Source of the DNA: Pseudomonas rustica
GTDB lineage: Bacteria > Pseudomonadota > Gammaproteobacteria > Pseudomonadales > Pseudomonadaceae
Assembly: GCF_018336155.1 (NCBI RefSeq)
Contig: NZ_JAGYHF010000001.1
Span: forward strand, 434,001-498,000
DNA: 64,000 bases
Direction: 5' to 3'
The translations under genes and the position numbers were made by a program. The notes below the pieces were generated by a model. That model had not been told where the DNA came from and made no database searches. It was given only the letters and a program-made list of their open reading frames with translations. Within the stretch, counting starts at the first letter, position 1; every line of letters starts with the position of its first letter. Positions 8,839 to 22,200 of this stretch are shown here, one piece after another.

Positions 8839-9843
8839 TCACTTGCGCGAAAAGTCGACGAATGTCGCGATCACTTGCTCGATTTGCGCGCGACTGACGT
8901 CCATGTGCGTGACCATACGCAGACGCGCGGCGGCGCTCAACTTGATCCCGCGTTCGCCGGCAAACGCCTTGATCGCTTCGGCTTTGTCGCCCATTTGCAC
9001 ATAAACCATGTTGGTTTGCACCGGTTCAACGCTGAAACCTGCTTCACGCAGACCATCGGCCAAAAACTGCGCGTTGGCGTGGTCATCCGCCAGGCGTTCG
9101 ACGTTGTGATCCAGCGCATACAGCCCCGCCGCCGCCAGCAACCCGGCCTGACGCATGCCGCCGCCGACCATTTTGCGCAAACGCCGGGCCTTGCCGATCA
9201 GTTGCCCGGAACCGCACAGCACCGATCCCACTGGCGCACCGAGGCCTTTGGACAGGCACACCGATACCGAATCGAAATACTGGGTGATCTCCCGCGCATC
9301 AACCCCGAGCTTGACCGCCGCGTTGTAAAGTCGCGCGCCGTCGAGGTGCAACTGCAAGCCGTGGTCTTGGGTGAATTTACGCGCCCGCGCCAGATATTCC
9401 AGCGGCAGCACTTTGCCTTGCATGGTGTTTTCCAGCGCCAGCAAACGGGTGCGAGCGAAATGGAAGTCGTCCGGTTTGATCGCCGCCGCGACTTGATCCA
9501 GATCCAGCGAACCGTCGGCCTGCACTTCCAGCGGCTGCGGTTGAATCGAACCGAGCACCGCCGCGCCGCCGCCCTCGTACCTGTAGGTGTGCGCCTGCTG
9601 ACCCACGACGTATTCGTCGCCGCGCTCGCAGTGCGCCATCAATCCCAACAGATTGCTCATGGTGCCGGTCGGCACGAACAGCGCTGCGGCAAAGCCCAAG
9701 CGTTGAGCCAGTTCGGCTTCCAGACGATTGACCGTCGGGTCTTCGCCGTACACATCGTCACCGGTGTCGGCCGCGGTCATCGCGTCGAGCATGGCGGGTG
9801 TCGGTTGGGTGACGGTGTCGCTGCGAAGATCGATAACGCTCAT
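8839..9843 (-). CDS. ltaE: Low-specificity L-threonine aldolase
   Basis: The 334-aa PLP fold-type I enzyme cleaves L-threonine or allo-threonine to glycine and acetaldehyde. Evidence: the start [15 protein letters not shown], the [10 protein letters not shown] segment, [12 protein letters not shown] for cofactor binding, and [12 protein letters not shown], where K199 should form the Schiff base. Length is typical. It is transcribed in the same direction as alaS, downstream of which it is not placed, so it is probably an independent unit with GAGG before the ATG. Confidence 0.92.
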   Translation of the reverse strand: MSVIDLRSDTVTQPTPAMLDAMTAADTGDDVYGEDPTVNRLEAELAQRLGFAAALFVPTGTMSNLLGLMAHCERGDEYVVGQQAHTYRYEGGGAAVLGSIQPQPLEVQADGSLDLDQVAAAIKPDDFHFARTRLLALENTMQGKVLPLEYLARARKFTQDHGLQLHLDGARLYNAAVKLGVDAREITQYFDSVSVCLSKGLGAPVGSVLCGSGQLIGKARRLRKMVGGGMRQAGLLAAAGLYALDHNVERLADDHANAQFLADGLREAGFSVEPVQTNMVYVQMGDKAEAIKAFAGERGIKLSAAARLRMVTHMDVSRAQIEQVIATFVDFSRK

Positions 9844-9966
9844 GAACCTGGCCTCAATTCAGCAGGGGAAATCCCTTTACGAAGGTCAATTACTGCGGTC
9901 ATGAGGCAGATTATTCAAGCCTTTAATGAGAAAAGGCCACGTAACTCCTCAGGAAAGCGCAATCCA

Positions 9967-10056
9967 TGTGGGAGCGGGCTTGCTCGCGAAGGCGGACTGC
10001 CGGACAACATTTGCGTTGAAGGTTAAATCGCTTTCGCGAGCAAGCCCGCTCCCACA
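9967..10056. repeat. Paired REP sequence, family B
   Basis: TGTGGGAGCGGGCTTGCTCG and its inverted copy are separated by about 40 bp. The same arm occurs at 13834, 46531 and 60687, with variants at 17531 and 49350. Confidence 0.88.
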
Positions 10057-10147
10057 GGTTGTGTATTTCGGTCGGCCGGTATTGAGTATGCAAGCCCTGA
10101 AAATATGTGTTAAAAACGCTGCGCCGCCCGCGAAAGGGCGGCAAAAA

Positions 10148-10313
10148 CGTTCTCAGGGCGGGGTGCAATTCCCCACCGGCGGTAATTGCGCGCAATGCGC
10201 ATAGCCCGCGAGCGCTTGGCGACGAATACGACTTCGGTTGAGATCGGCGGCAAGGTCAGCAGACCCGGTGTGATCCCGGGGCCGACGGTCATAGTCCGGA
10301 TGAAGAGAGAACG
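10148..10313 (+). ncRNA. FMN riboswitch (RFN element)
   Basis: The conserved RFN segments are present in order: closing helix CGTTCTC (10148) with GAGAACG (10307), CAGGGCGGGGTGCAATTCCCC, ACCGGCGGTAATTGCG, a variable arm, then AGCCCGCGAGCG, GGTCAGCAGACCCGGTG and CCGACGGTCATAGTCCGGATGAA. It lies about 105 bp before the lumazine synthase gene. FMN binding is expected to switch off that gene's expression; the expression platform is not resolved here. Confidence 0.95.
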
Positions 10314-10417
10314 GGATTAACGCCAAAGGGCCGTCCGCGCGATGTTGTGCGTGTGCGCACCCTTGAATCCCTTTCGATTCATAACGCCCTGTTTTTCACA
10401 CAAACAGGAGTCAGAAC

Positions 10418-10927
10418 ATGCAACCCACCGCTATCGACAGCAAAAGCAAACACCCACACGGCGAGCGCGTTGCGTTCATCCAGGCCTGCTGGCACAAAGA
10501 AATCGTCGACCAGAGCCGTAAAGGCTTCGTCGCCGAAATGATTGCCCTGGGTTATCAGGAATCGGACATCGACATCTTCGAAGTCGGCGGCGCTTTTGAA
10601 ATGCCTCTGCACGCCAAATTGCTGGCCAAAACCGGTCGTTACGCCGGCATCGTTGCCGCAGCCCTGGTGGTGGATGGCGGCATCTACCGTCACGAGTTCG
10701 TCGCCCAATCGGTGGTCAGCGGCCTGATGCAAGTGCAACTGGAAACCGAAGTGCCGGTGTTCTCGGTGTCGCTGACGCCGCATCACTTCCATGCGGGTGA
10801 CGAACATCAGAAATTCTTCTTTGAGCACTTTGTACACAAGGGTCAGGAAGCGGCGCGGACTTGCGCGGATACGCTACGCAAGGTTCGCGCACTGCGCCGT
10901 ACCGAGCCGCATGCAGTAGCCGTCTAA
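10418..10927 (+). CDS. ribH: 6,7-dimethyl-8-ribityllumazine synthase (RibH2-like)
   Basis: The 169-aa protein condenses 5-amino-6-ribitylaminouracil with dihydroxybutanone phosphate, the penultimate step of riboflavin synthesis. Family marks are RVAFIQACWHKEIVD, the GGAFEMPL substrate segment, AALVVDGGIYRHEFVA and the PVFSVSLTPHHF region with the catalytic histidine. The sequence resembles the type II (Brucella RibH2-like) form found as a stand-alone second copy in some proteobacteria. AGGAG seven bases upstream sets the ATG. No other rib gene is adjacent, and the FMN riboswitch confirms the pathway. Confidence 0.93.
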   Translation: MQPTAIDSKSKHPHGERVAFIQACWHKEIVDQSRKGFVAEMIALGYQESDIDIFEVGGAFEMPLHAKLLAKTGRYAGIVAAALVVDGGIYRHEFVAQSVVSGLMQVQLETEVPVFSVSLTPHHFHAGDEHQKFFFEHFVHKGQEAARTCADTLRKVRALRRTEPHAVAV

Positions 10928-10936
10928 GTCTCTAAA

Positions 10937-11042
10937 GATCGTTCCCACGCTCTGCGTGGGAATGCCTCAATGGACGCTCAGCGTCCGCTTTGAGACGCGG
11001 AGCGTCCCGGGCTGCATTCCCACGCGGAGCGTGGGAACGATC
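10937..11042. repeat. Paired inverted repeat, family D
   Basis: GATCGTTCCCACGCTCTGCG and its inverted copy flank a GC-rich centre that is itself palindromic. The same arm occurs at 30185-30292. It lies between the convergent ribH and astE. Confidence 0.85.
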
Positions 11043-11048
11043 ATCGGG

Positions 11049-12059
11049 TCAGGCGAGGTTTTCGTCGCTGGTCGGGACGATCAGGATGCCCGCGCGCAGG
11101 CCGTTCTTGACCTTGGGATTAGGGAAGATGATTCGTGCGCCCTCTTCCTCAATGATCCAGCGGGTATTGGCCAGATCCTCGGCCAACACATAGCCCATCT
11201 CCAACTCGGAAAAGTTTTCGACGTCCTGCGGCAGGTTCAGGCGGAACGCATCGCTGTGCTTGATGATTTCCCGCGCGACACTGAACAACTGCAAACCATC
11301 CAGCTGCGCTTCAGCCATCTCTGGTTCAGTGCCTTCAATGATCTGCTTTAAGCGAGTTTCCAGCAGCGAGACGTTAACCCCGTCGTTCTGCCCGAACGGC
11401 CGCGCCTTGCCCAGTTCCAGCGTGAAAGCCTCGGCGCCGAGCTTGTCGTAGGTGTAAGAGCTGAACACGATCGAAGGTTTGTTCTGCAGCAGCACCGCTT
11501 CCATCCCGGCAGCGCGCAGGCGCGCCAGTTCAAGGCGTGAATGCTGGCGACCTTCTTTCCACGGATACAGCGCGAACTGCTCGATCTTCGAACCGCGAAT
11601 CGCTGTGTGCAGGTCGTAGTGCAGGCGCTGGCGATCCGGCAGGCTGAAGAAACTCGCCGCCAAACGTTCCAGCTCACAGGCTCGCAGTGCTTCTGTGCCA
11701 CTGCTTTGTTCGTGACGGCCATTGAACAGCCGATTGACGTCCTGCTCGACAAAGCGCTCGCCTTTGCGAATCGCCTCGGGGTTGCCGAACAGGAACAGAA
11801 TGCGTGCGCGCGGCTTCAGATCGCCGCGTGCGATGTCGTGCAGCAGCCGATCAAGCAACTCGATCGGCGCTGTTTCGTTGCCATGGATCCCTGCCGACAG
11901 CAGTAGATCCAGGCCATTGTCGCGCGCTTCGGGTGGCCGGACTTCCAGCGCCCCCTCGCTCAACCAGCGCATGCGCACGCCTTCGACAGTCAGTTGAGTC
12001 TTCTCCGCCGGTTCGCGGCCGGCGAGGGTCAGTTCAAGCAGTTTGCCGAGGGCGAGCAT
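11049..12059 (-). CDS. astE: Succinylglutamate desuccinylase AstE/AruE
   Basis: The 336-aa zinc hydrolase carries out the last step of the arginine succinyltransferase pathway, releasing glutamate and succinate from N2-succinylglutamate. The AstE/aspartoacylase zinc site is visible: GIHGNE (H59, E62) and HYDLHTA (H151), with [10 protein letters not shown] later. It is the last gene of the aru operon, 12 bp beyond the small metal-binding-like protein gene. Confidence 0.95.
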   Translation of the reverse strand: MLALGKLLELTLAGREPAEKTQLTVEGVRMRWLSEGALEVRPPEARDNGLDLLLSAGIHGNETAPIELLDRLLHDIARGDLKPRARILFLFGNPEAIRKGERFVEQDVNRLFNGRHEQSSGTEALRACELERLAASFFSLPDRQRLHYDLHTAIRGSKIEQFALYPWKEGRQHSRLELARLRAAGMEAVLLQNKPSIVFSSYTYDKLGAEAFTLELGKARPFGQNDGVNVSLLETRLKQIIEGTEPEMAEAQLDGLQLFSVAREIIKHSDAFRLNLPQDVENFSELEMGYVLAEDLANTRWIIEEEGARIIFPNPKVKNGLRAGILIVPTSDENLA

Positions 12060-12071
12060 AGAGCGGTTTCC

Positions 12072-12362
12072 TTAGTGGTCGTGGTTGCAATCCGGGCCGT
12101 GCACGTGGTCTTCGTCGTCGCCAGCGTCAGCCGGTTCCATTTCCAGTTGCAGACTTACCAGATTAGTCGCCAATGGGCGCAGCAGCAGGTTGGCGTATTC
12201 GGCGTCACCTTCTTCAACGTCCACGCCGATCAGCAACTGGCCACGGCCGTCCTGCTGAATCCACAGCTCTTTGCCTTGCCACATGACCGCAACGCGGGTG
12301 CAGGAGGTCTCCAGTTGCGTGCCGTCGGTGTCTTCAAGGATCAGCTGCAGGGAATCGCTCAT
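12072..12362 (-). CDS. Conserved small protein of the ast operon, His-rich C-terminus
   Basis: The 96-aa product has no catalytic motif I recognise. It is acidic and ends in a His/Cys-rich tail (HVHGPDCNHDH) that could bind metal. A gene of this size occupies the same place between astB and astE in other pseudomonads. The start at 12362 follows a weak AAGAGAG; an ATG eight codons upstream is possible. Because its zinc-dependent neighbour AstE is co-transcribed, a metal-handling role is a guess only. Confidence 0.8.
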   Translation of the reverse strand: MSDSLQLILEDTDGTQLETSCTRVAVMWQGKELWIQQDGRGQLLIGVDVEEGDAEYANLLLRPLATNLVSLQLEMEPADAGDDEDHVHGPDCNHDH

Positions 12363-12419
12363 GTTTTTACTCTCTTGGTGAGACAAGCCGCGCGCCGCGT
12401 TCAGGCGGCGCGCCGGCCA

Positions 12420-13766
12420 TCAATTGATCTGGAATGGATAAACCGCGCCCAGTTTAAGGATTTGCGTCAGTTCATCCAGTGCCGTCCGGCATTCAAGTAG
12501 CAACTGCGGATCCGCCAGATCAGTTTCGCTCAGGCGGTCGCGGTAGTGCTTCTCGACCCATGCGGTCAACGAACCGTACAAAGGTGCGGTCATGATAACC
12601 CCTGGGTTGACGGCTGCCAGTTCGGTTTCGTTGAGCGCGACGCGCAGTCGCAGGCACGCCGGGCCACCGCCGTTCTGCATGCTTTGCTTGAGATCGAAAA
12701 CTTTCACTTCGCGGATCAGACCGCCGGAGCTGGTCAGGCTTTGCAGGTAAGCCCAGACGCGTTCGTTGGCCTGGCACTCTTGCGGCACGATCAACAGCAT
12801 CGAACCGTCAGGACGCGAGAGCAATTGGCTGTTGAACAGGTACGAGCGCACCGCGTCATCCACGGTGACTGCCGAACGCGGCACACACACCGACTGGAAG
12901 TTGCCACCGACTTTGGCCAGTTTGCTTTGCAGCTCGGCCAGCATCGACTCGGTGTCGAGGAACGCGTCCTCGTGATAGAACAAGACCTCGCCATTACCCA
13001 CAGCAATCACGTCGTTGTGGAACACGCCCTGATCGATCACGTTCGGGTTCTGCTGGGCGTAAACCACGCCTTCGTCACGCAGACCGTGCAGGCGCGCAAC
13101 GGCTTGCGAGGCTTCGAGGGTTTGCCGCGCCGGGTACTTTTGCGGCGCCGGGAAACGGTTATCGAATGCGCTGCGACCGAACACGAAGAACTCAACGCCC
13201 GCCTCGCCGTACTCACGGCAGAAACGCGTGTGGTTGGCCGCGCCTTCGTCGCCGAACTGCGCCACCGCCGGCAACGCGGCGTGATGGGCGAAGTGCTGCT
13301 GATTGGCGAACATTGCGCCGAGCACACGGCTGGTGGTCGGGTGCTCGATGCTGCGGTGGTATTTGCAATTGAGGTTGGCGGCGGTGAAATGCACGCGACC
13401 GTCAGCAGTGTCGGCACTCGGGCTGACCGTGGCGGCGTTGGCCACCCACATGCTCGACGCCGAGCAACTGGCAACCAACAGCGGCATGGCTTCTTTGGCG
13501 GCGCGCTCGATCACTTGCGCGTCGGTACCGCTGAAACCCAGACGGCGCAGAGCGGCCACGTCCGGACGTTCCTGCGGTGCCAGTACGCCTTGCTGAAAGC
13601 CCATTTCCATCAGCGCTTTCATCTTCGCCAGACCTTGCAGCGCCGCTTCCTTCGGGTTCGAGGATTGCTGGCTGTTGCTCTGGGACGCAACGTTGCCGTA
13701 GGACAGACCACCGTAGTTATGGGTCGGCCCCACTAGACCGTCAAAATTGACTTCATAGGATTTCAT
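12420..13766 (-). CDS. astB: N-succinylarginine dihydrolase AstB/AruB
   Basis: The 448-aa enzyme hydrolyses N2-succinylarginine to succinylornithine, CO2 and two ammonia. It belongs to the guanidino-group-modifying (pentein) superfamily. The N-terminus [16 protein letters not shown] is the classic AstB start. [17 protein letters not shown] carries the histidine region, and [14 protein letters not shown] near the C-terminus carries the expected nucleophilic Cys. GGAG precedes the ATG. It follows astD in the operon after a gap containing a REP pair. Confidence 0.96.
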   Translation of the reverse strand: MKSYEVNFDGLVGPTHNYGGLSYGNVASQSNSQQSSNPKEAALQGLAKMKALMEMGFQQGVLAPQERPDVAALRRLGFSGTDAQVIERAAKEAMPLLVASCSASSMWVANAATVSPSADTADGRVHFTAANLNCKYHRSIEHPTTSRVLGAMFANQQHFAHHAALPAVAQFGDEGAANHTRFCREYGEAGVEFFVFGRSAFDNRFPAPQKYPARQTLEASQAVARLHGLRDEGVVYAQQNPNVIDQGVFHNDVIAVGNGEVLFYHEDAFLDTESMLAELQSKLAKVGGNFQSVCVPRSAVTVDDAVRSYLFNSQLLSRPDGSMLLIVPQECQANERVWAYLQSLTSSGGLIREVKVFDLKQSMQNGGGPACLRLRVALNETELAAVNPGVIMTAPLYGSLTAWVEKHYRDRLSETDLADPQLLLECRTALDELTQILKLGAVYPFQIN

Positions 13767-13833
13767 CAGCGAGGCTCCACGAGAATCTGTTGTTATAGGC
13801 TTCAGTAACTATTCTTTTAGACCGCAGCGCGGC

Positions 13834-13899
13834 CTTCGCGAGCAAGCTCGCTCCCACAGGGATCTTCATCGCACTTGTGGGAGCGAGCTTGCTCGCGAA
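13834..13899. repeat. Paired REP sequence, family B, inside the aru operon
   Basis: TTCGCGAGCAAGCTCGCTCC and its inverted copy sit in the 139-bp gap between astD and astB, so the transcript of this operon would contain the hairpin. Confidence 0.87.
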
Positions 13900-13905
13900 T
13901 GGGCA

Positions 13906-16397
<2,492 letters not shown>

Positions 16398-16448
16398 GCT
16401 ATCTCCTCAAACGGGCCGCCTTCGCCACCCGTGAAACTCGCTAAGGCG

Positions 16449-17468
16449 TTAAACCGCCACCAGGCGCACGCTGGCACCTTCACCGACGCCCAGGGCTTCG
16501 GCCGCTTCCAGATCCAGAGTCACCGGTTTACCCGGCGCGTAATCCAGTTCCAGCAGCACCGCGCGGTAATCCTGCAACTGCGCGTTCGCCACCAGATACT
16601 GGCGCCCGGCGCCTTTCACCGGCTCGCCGATCTTCACTGGCACCACACGGCTTTGGGCGATCGAACGGATCCCCGAAACACGCGCATGCAGGGTCGGGCC
16701 ACCGTCGAAAATGTCGATGTAGTGATCGGTCTCGAAGCCTTCGCGCATCAGGATGTCGAAGGTGATCTGCGCACGCGGGTGCACTTGGCCCATCGCCTCT
16801 TGGGCGGAATCCGGCAGCAACGGCACGTAGATCGGGTAATGCGGCATCAATTCGGCGAGGAACGTGCGGCTTTTCAGCCCGCACAGGCGTTCGGCTTCGG
16901 CGTAATTGAGGTCGAAGAAGTTACGACCAATCGCGTCCCAGAACGGCGAGTCGCCATTCTCATCGCTGTAACCAACGATCTCGGTCACCACCGAATCAGC
17001 GAAACGTTCGGGATGGCTGGCGACGAACAGCAGACGGCCACGGGAATTCAGCTCCGACCACGGCGACCCGACCAGCTCACGCTGCACGTAGAAACTGGTC
17101 AGCAAGCTGTTGCCGGTCAAGTCGTGGCACTGCGAGAGCACGTGAATCTTGTTGTGGATCTTCAACTCGCGGGAGGCGTGGACGAAGGTCTCGTTACGGA
17201 AGCTGTAGAACGGCTCCGAGTAACCGGCGGACGCGACAATCGCCGAGCAACCGACCAGTTTGCCGGTGGTGGATTCTTCGAGAACGAAGAAGTAACTCTC
17301 TTCACCGTTGAAGCTCACTTCGGCGGAAAACGACGCTTCGCTCGCGGCGATCTTGTCGCTCAGACGTTCCACGTCATCCGGCAAGGAAGTGACACCAATC
17401 GGGCTGTCCGCAGCCAGACGCTGTACCTCGCCCAGATCAGCCATTTGCGCGGGGCGCATCACCAGCAT
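16449..17468 (-). CDS. aruF: Arginine/ornithine N-succinyltransferase subunit AruF
   Basis: The 339-aa second subunit of the succinyltransferase, with MLVMRPAQMADLGEVQRLA at the start, FFVLEESTTGKLVGCSAIVA, and HYIDIFDGGPTLHARV. AruF and AruG come from an ancient duplication and are both required in P. aeruginosa. AAAGGAG lies at good distance before the ATG. A 216-bp gap with a REP pair separates it from aruC upstream. Confidence 0.94.
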   Translation of the reverse strand: MLVMRPAQMADLGEVQRLAADSPIGVTSLPDDVERLSDKIAASEASFSAEVSFNGEESYFFVLEESTTGKLVGCSAIVASAGYSEPFYSFRNETFVHASRELKIHNKIHVLSQCHDLTGNSLLTSFYVQRELVGSPWSELNSRGRLLFVASHPERFADSVVTEIVGYSDENGDSPFWDAIGRNFFDLNYAEAERLCGLKSRTFLAELMPHYPIYVPLLPDSAQEAMGQVHPRAQITFDILMREGFETDHYIDIFDGGPTLHARVSGIRSIAQSRVVPVKIGEPVKGAGRQYLVANAQLQDYRAVLLELDYAPGKPVTLDLEAAEALGVGEGASVRLVAV

Positions 17469-17530
17469 GGTGTCACTCCTTTTCTCTTATCAATTCACAG
17501 AAAAAATAACCGGGCCTACATGGAGATCAA

Positions 17531-17619
17531 TGTAGGAGTGAGCCTGCTCGCGATTGCGGTCTGTCAGAAACCAATGAGTTGACTGACATAACGCAATCGC
17601 GAGCAGGCTCACTCCTACA
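17531..17619. repeat. Paired REP sequence, family B variant, between aruC and aruF
   Basis: TGTAGGAGTGAGCCTGCTCG and its inverted copy frame about 40 bp. The variant has GAGTGAGCC in place of GAGCGGGCT. Confidence 0.85.
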
Positions 17620-17684
17620 GTTGATCTGGTCCGGCATCAAAATTTTGATCGACGCCTGAAAAGCTCCAGGCGCCGAAAGGTCTA

Positions 17685-19004
<1,320 letters not shown>

Positions 19005-19034
19005 TTATAGCGCAAACCCCGGATTTTCCCGGGT

Positions 19035-19050
19035 TTACGGCAATGCGACA
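19035..19050 (-). promoter_or_regulatory. Second candidate ArgR half-site upstream of aruC
   Basis: Another TGTCGC-N8-AA match on the minus strand, about 130 bp before the aruC start and 51 bp from the first. The same pattern recurs before aotJ, which strengthens both as a set. Confidence 0.4.
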
Positions 19051-19207
19051 TATAGCGTCGCAAAGGCGCAGTTTAAACTGCCCGGGCGGATCTGCGGTGG
19101 CTTCACTGTATTTGATCGAAGAATTCCATGTGCGGTAACTATGTACCGCACATGATGATTTTTTTTCTGATTTGCTGGGCGCTCTCCACACGCTAATGGA
19201 TGAGCGT

Positions 19208-22200
19208 ATGAACCTGTCACAACCGCTTCAACCTACCGTCCGTCTCGACGCTTTCGTGGCCGAGCACGACGACACACATTTTCTGCATTTGCATCACGCC
19301 ACACCTGATTGGCTGGCGAACGCTTCGGCACTTCGAAGACATGCTTTGCGGCGCGGCACGCCACACCCTGAACCTGGGCTGGCAAGTTCTCCTCGTCGCC
19401 ATCAGGCTCATCTGCGTACTCTGAATGCTCAGTACTGGACAGCGCAAAACCAGGTGGATCGCCTGCTCGCCGATCTCAAGGATGTCGACGCCTTTGCCGC
19501 GCCGTTGCTGACAGCGGCCATCAAGGATCAGGTCGGCCTGACACTCGACGTCAAAAACACCTTCGTGCGCCTGTACATTCCGGTGACAAATCCCTGGTTC
19601 GGATTCTCCACGGGCGCCCAGCGGATCTGGAGCGTGTCATTGCTGGATGCGGCGCTGCATAACTTCGAGCGCCACGAAACCGAAGCGGATGAGTTCGACC
19701 CCGACTCCTGCTTCATCACCCGGCCAGACGAGCACGCGCAATTCGAAACGCTCCCGGACATCACCCGGACGCTATCGATACCCGACTTCATCAAACTGTG
19801 CCGAACGCTCGATATCGGCGCGCAATACCAGCAGCATCTGCAACATCAACTGGGTGTCACCCGACCCGACGTCGCGGCGACCTTACGTTTGCACGTTGAA
19901 ACCAGTCAGAAGGCTGCACTGAAATCGGCGCTGTTGTACGCGCGGATGAACAACGACATTCAGGAGGATCTGTTCCGCCTGATCAGCGGTTTGATCGACG
20001 GTCTGCAAGGCATGCGGCTCGACGGCGAACCCCTGCGCAGCCAGAGCCTGTCACTGCTGTCGTCTGAACTGCACGGCATCATTGTTTTTGCGCCCGACCT
20101 GAACAGCAGCGAACACGCCAGTCGCGTGGTGGTCTATGTGCCGAACGACCCAGTGCACCCGATCAAGGAATACGCCTCCAGCGCCGCCTTCTCCGCCGAA
20201 CTGACGCGTCAGTTGCGCGAAAGCGACTACCAGGATTTTTTCAGTCGGTTTATTGCGCACAGCGAACGCGGCCGCTTCTTTTCAACACTCAAGGCACGCT
20301 TGACCCAGATTCAGTTTTACCCGCACGAACGAGGCGATCCAAAACCTGCCTGGCGTGAAGTAGCGGTTGAAAAACCCGACCTGCAGTTTCGCGCCCAGAT
20401 CATCCAGGCATCGTTATGGCAGCAGCAATTCGAGGACGCACTAAACAAAATCCTCAACGACGGGCCAAGCCTTGCAGTACCAACAGCATCGGTTGATCAG
20501 CAGGCGCGTTGGGCGTTTTGGGATTCACTGGTGAACATCGCTTCATCACTGCTCAACGTCGCTGCTTTCGTGGCCATGCCGTTCGTGCCGTTTCTGGGCG
20601 AACTGATGCTGGGTTATATGGCCTATCAGTTTCTGGACGAGACTTTTGAAGGCATCATCGAATGGGCGCAGGGGCAACGCACCGAAGCATTTCTGCACCT
20701 GCTGGACGCGGTGGAATCGGTTGTGCAGTTGGGAACGTTCGCCGCTGGCGGCATGCTGGTCGCAGGCGAGTTTCGAAATGTGCTGCCGGAGCATGTCGTA
20801 CGCTTTATCGACCGGTTCAAACCCGTCATCGCACCGAACGGAAAAACCCTCTACTGGAAAGCTGACCTTGCGCCCTACGAGCAAGATGTTTCGTTGGCGA
20901 AAGACTCCCTGCCGAATCAGCACGGCTTGCATCATGGCGATGGAAAACTACTGCTGCCGCTGGACGGCAAAGTCTTCGCCGTCAGACCTGAGCCAGGCAC
21001 CAGCGGCTTTCGAATTGATCACCCGACCCGTGCGGATGCCTATCCTCCAGCGCTTCAACACTTCCACACGGGCACCTGGCAAACGGAACTTGATCGCCCG
21101 CTCACCTGGCCAACCGACAAACTGCTGCGACGGATCGGCCACACGGTCGACAGCCTGTCACCCACCGAACTGGAACACGCCCTCAGCAGCAGCGGTTATC
21201 ACGAAGATGTGTTGCGCAAATTTCACGCTGAGCGCGAGCCACTTCCACCCTTGCTGGAGGACACCCTAAAACGCTTCAGCATCGACAAAGGCATTCGCAC
21301 GTTCATCGATCAAATGAACAGCCCTCACCTCGCAGAATTTTCCCACGCCGAGCCGACCACCCAATTGCAACTGCTGACCGAACATTGCCCTTGGCCCGAG
21401 GACAAAAGCCTGCGTTTACTCAACGCTAAAGGCGAGACCGTTTGGCAAAGCAACCGCCAGGATTTGCCGATGATTGAGCTGTACGAACCGCCGCCGGGGT
21501 CAGGTGATCTGCTCACGAACCTGTTGGCGAAGCTAGATGAAAGTGATCTCAAGACACTATTGAAAGAAGAACCTGGCCGACCTCCCCAAGCCTTTACCGC
21601 ACGAGCGCGCGCACTGCGCAAAACCTTGGCGGACATCGCCACCGAGCGTCGCAACATCCTGTTCAATGCACGCTACCGCGCACTCGAATACAGCACCGAC
21701 GCGGCTTCGCGCGCACTCATCGACGCAACGCCCGGTCTCCCTACCAGCGTCGTCCGGGAAATCCTGCGCACTGCCACGGGCGAAGAACGCCAACAACTCA
21801 AGCAATCACTCGTCCCGAAACGGCTCATGCAACTGTCGCGCTGGGCCCTGGAGGACGTTCGCAGCAGTCGCGCCTTTGAAGGTTTGTACCTGGATTCGAT
21901 CAACCCGCTGGACACTCATCGGCTGGCATTGCATTCACTCGAACGTGTCACGGGATGGCCAAAAAACCTGCGAATCGACGTCCGTGAATACGGTACTCGC
22001 GGCACATTGCGCGACAGTATTGACCCCGGCGATGCCACCCTGCACAAAACCCTGGTGCTGCTTGAAGACGGCCGTTACCAGGCTTTCGACGATGAGAGCC
22101 AGCCATTGTCGGCGGCGCTCGATTTCTACAACGCCGTGTTGCAAGCCTTGCCCGACAATGCACGTGACGCGCTGGGCATCGACATCGGTGCTGGCGCGAA

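Noticed and set aside
19172..19207. TTG start for the LRR protein
   Set aside because: No Shine-Dalgarno and rare start codon; ATG 19208 or 19196 is simpler, though the true start is unsettled.
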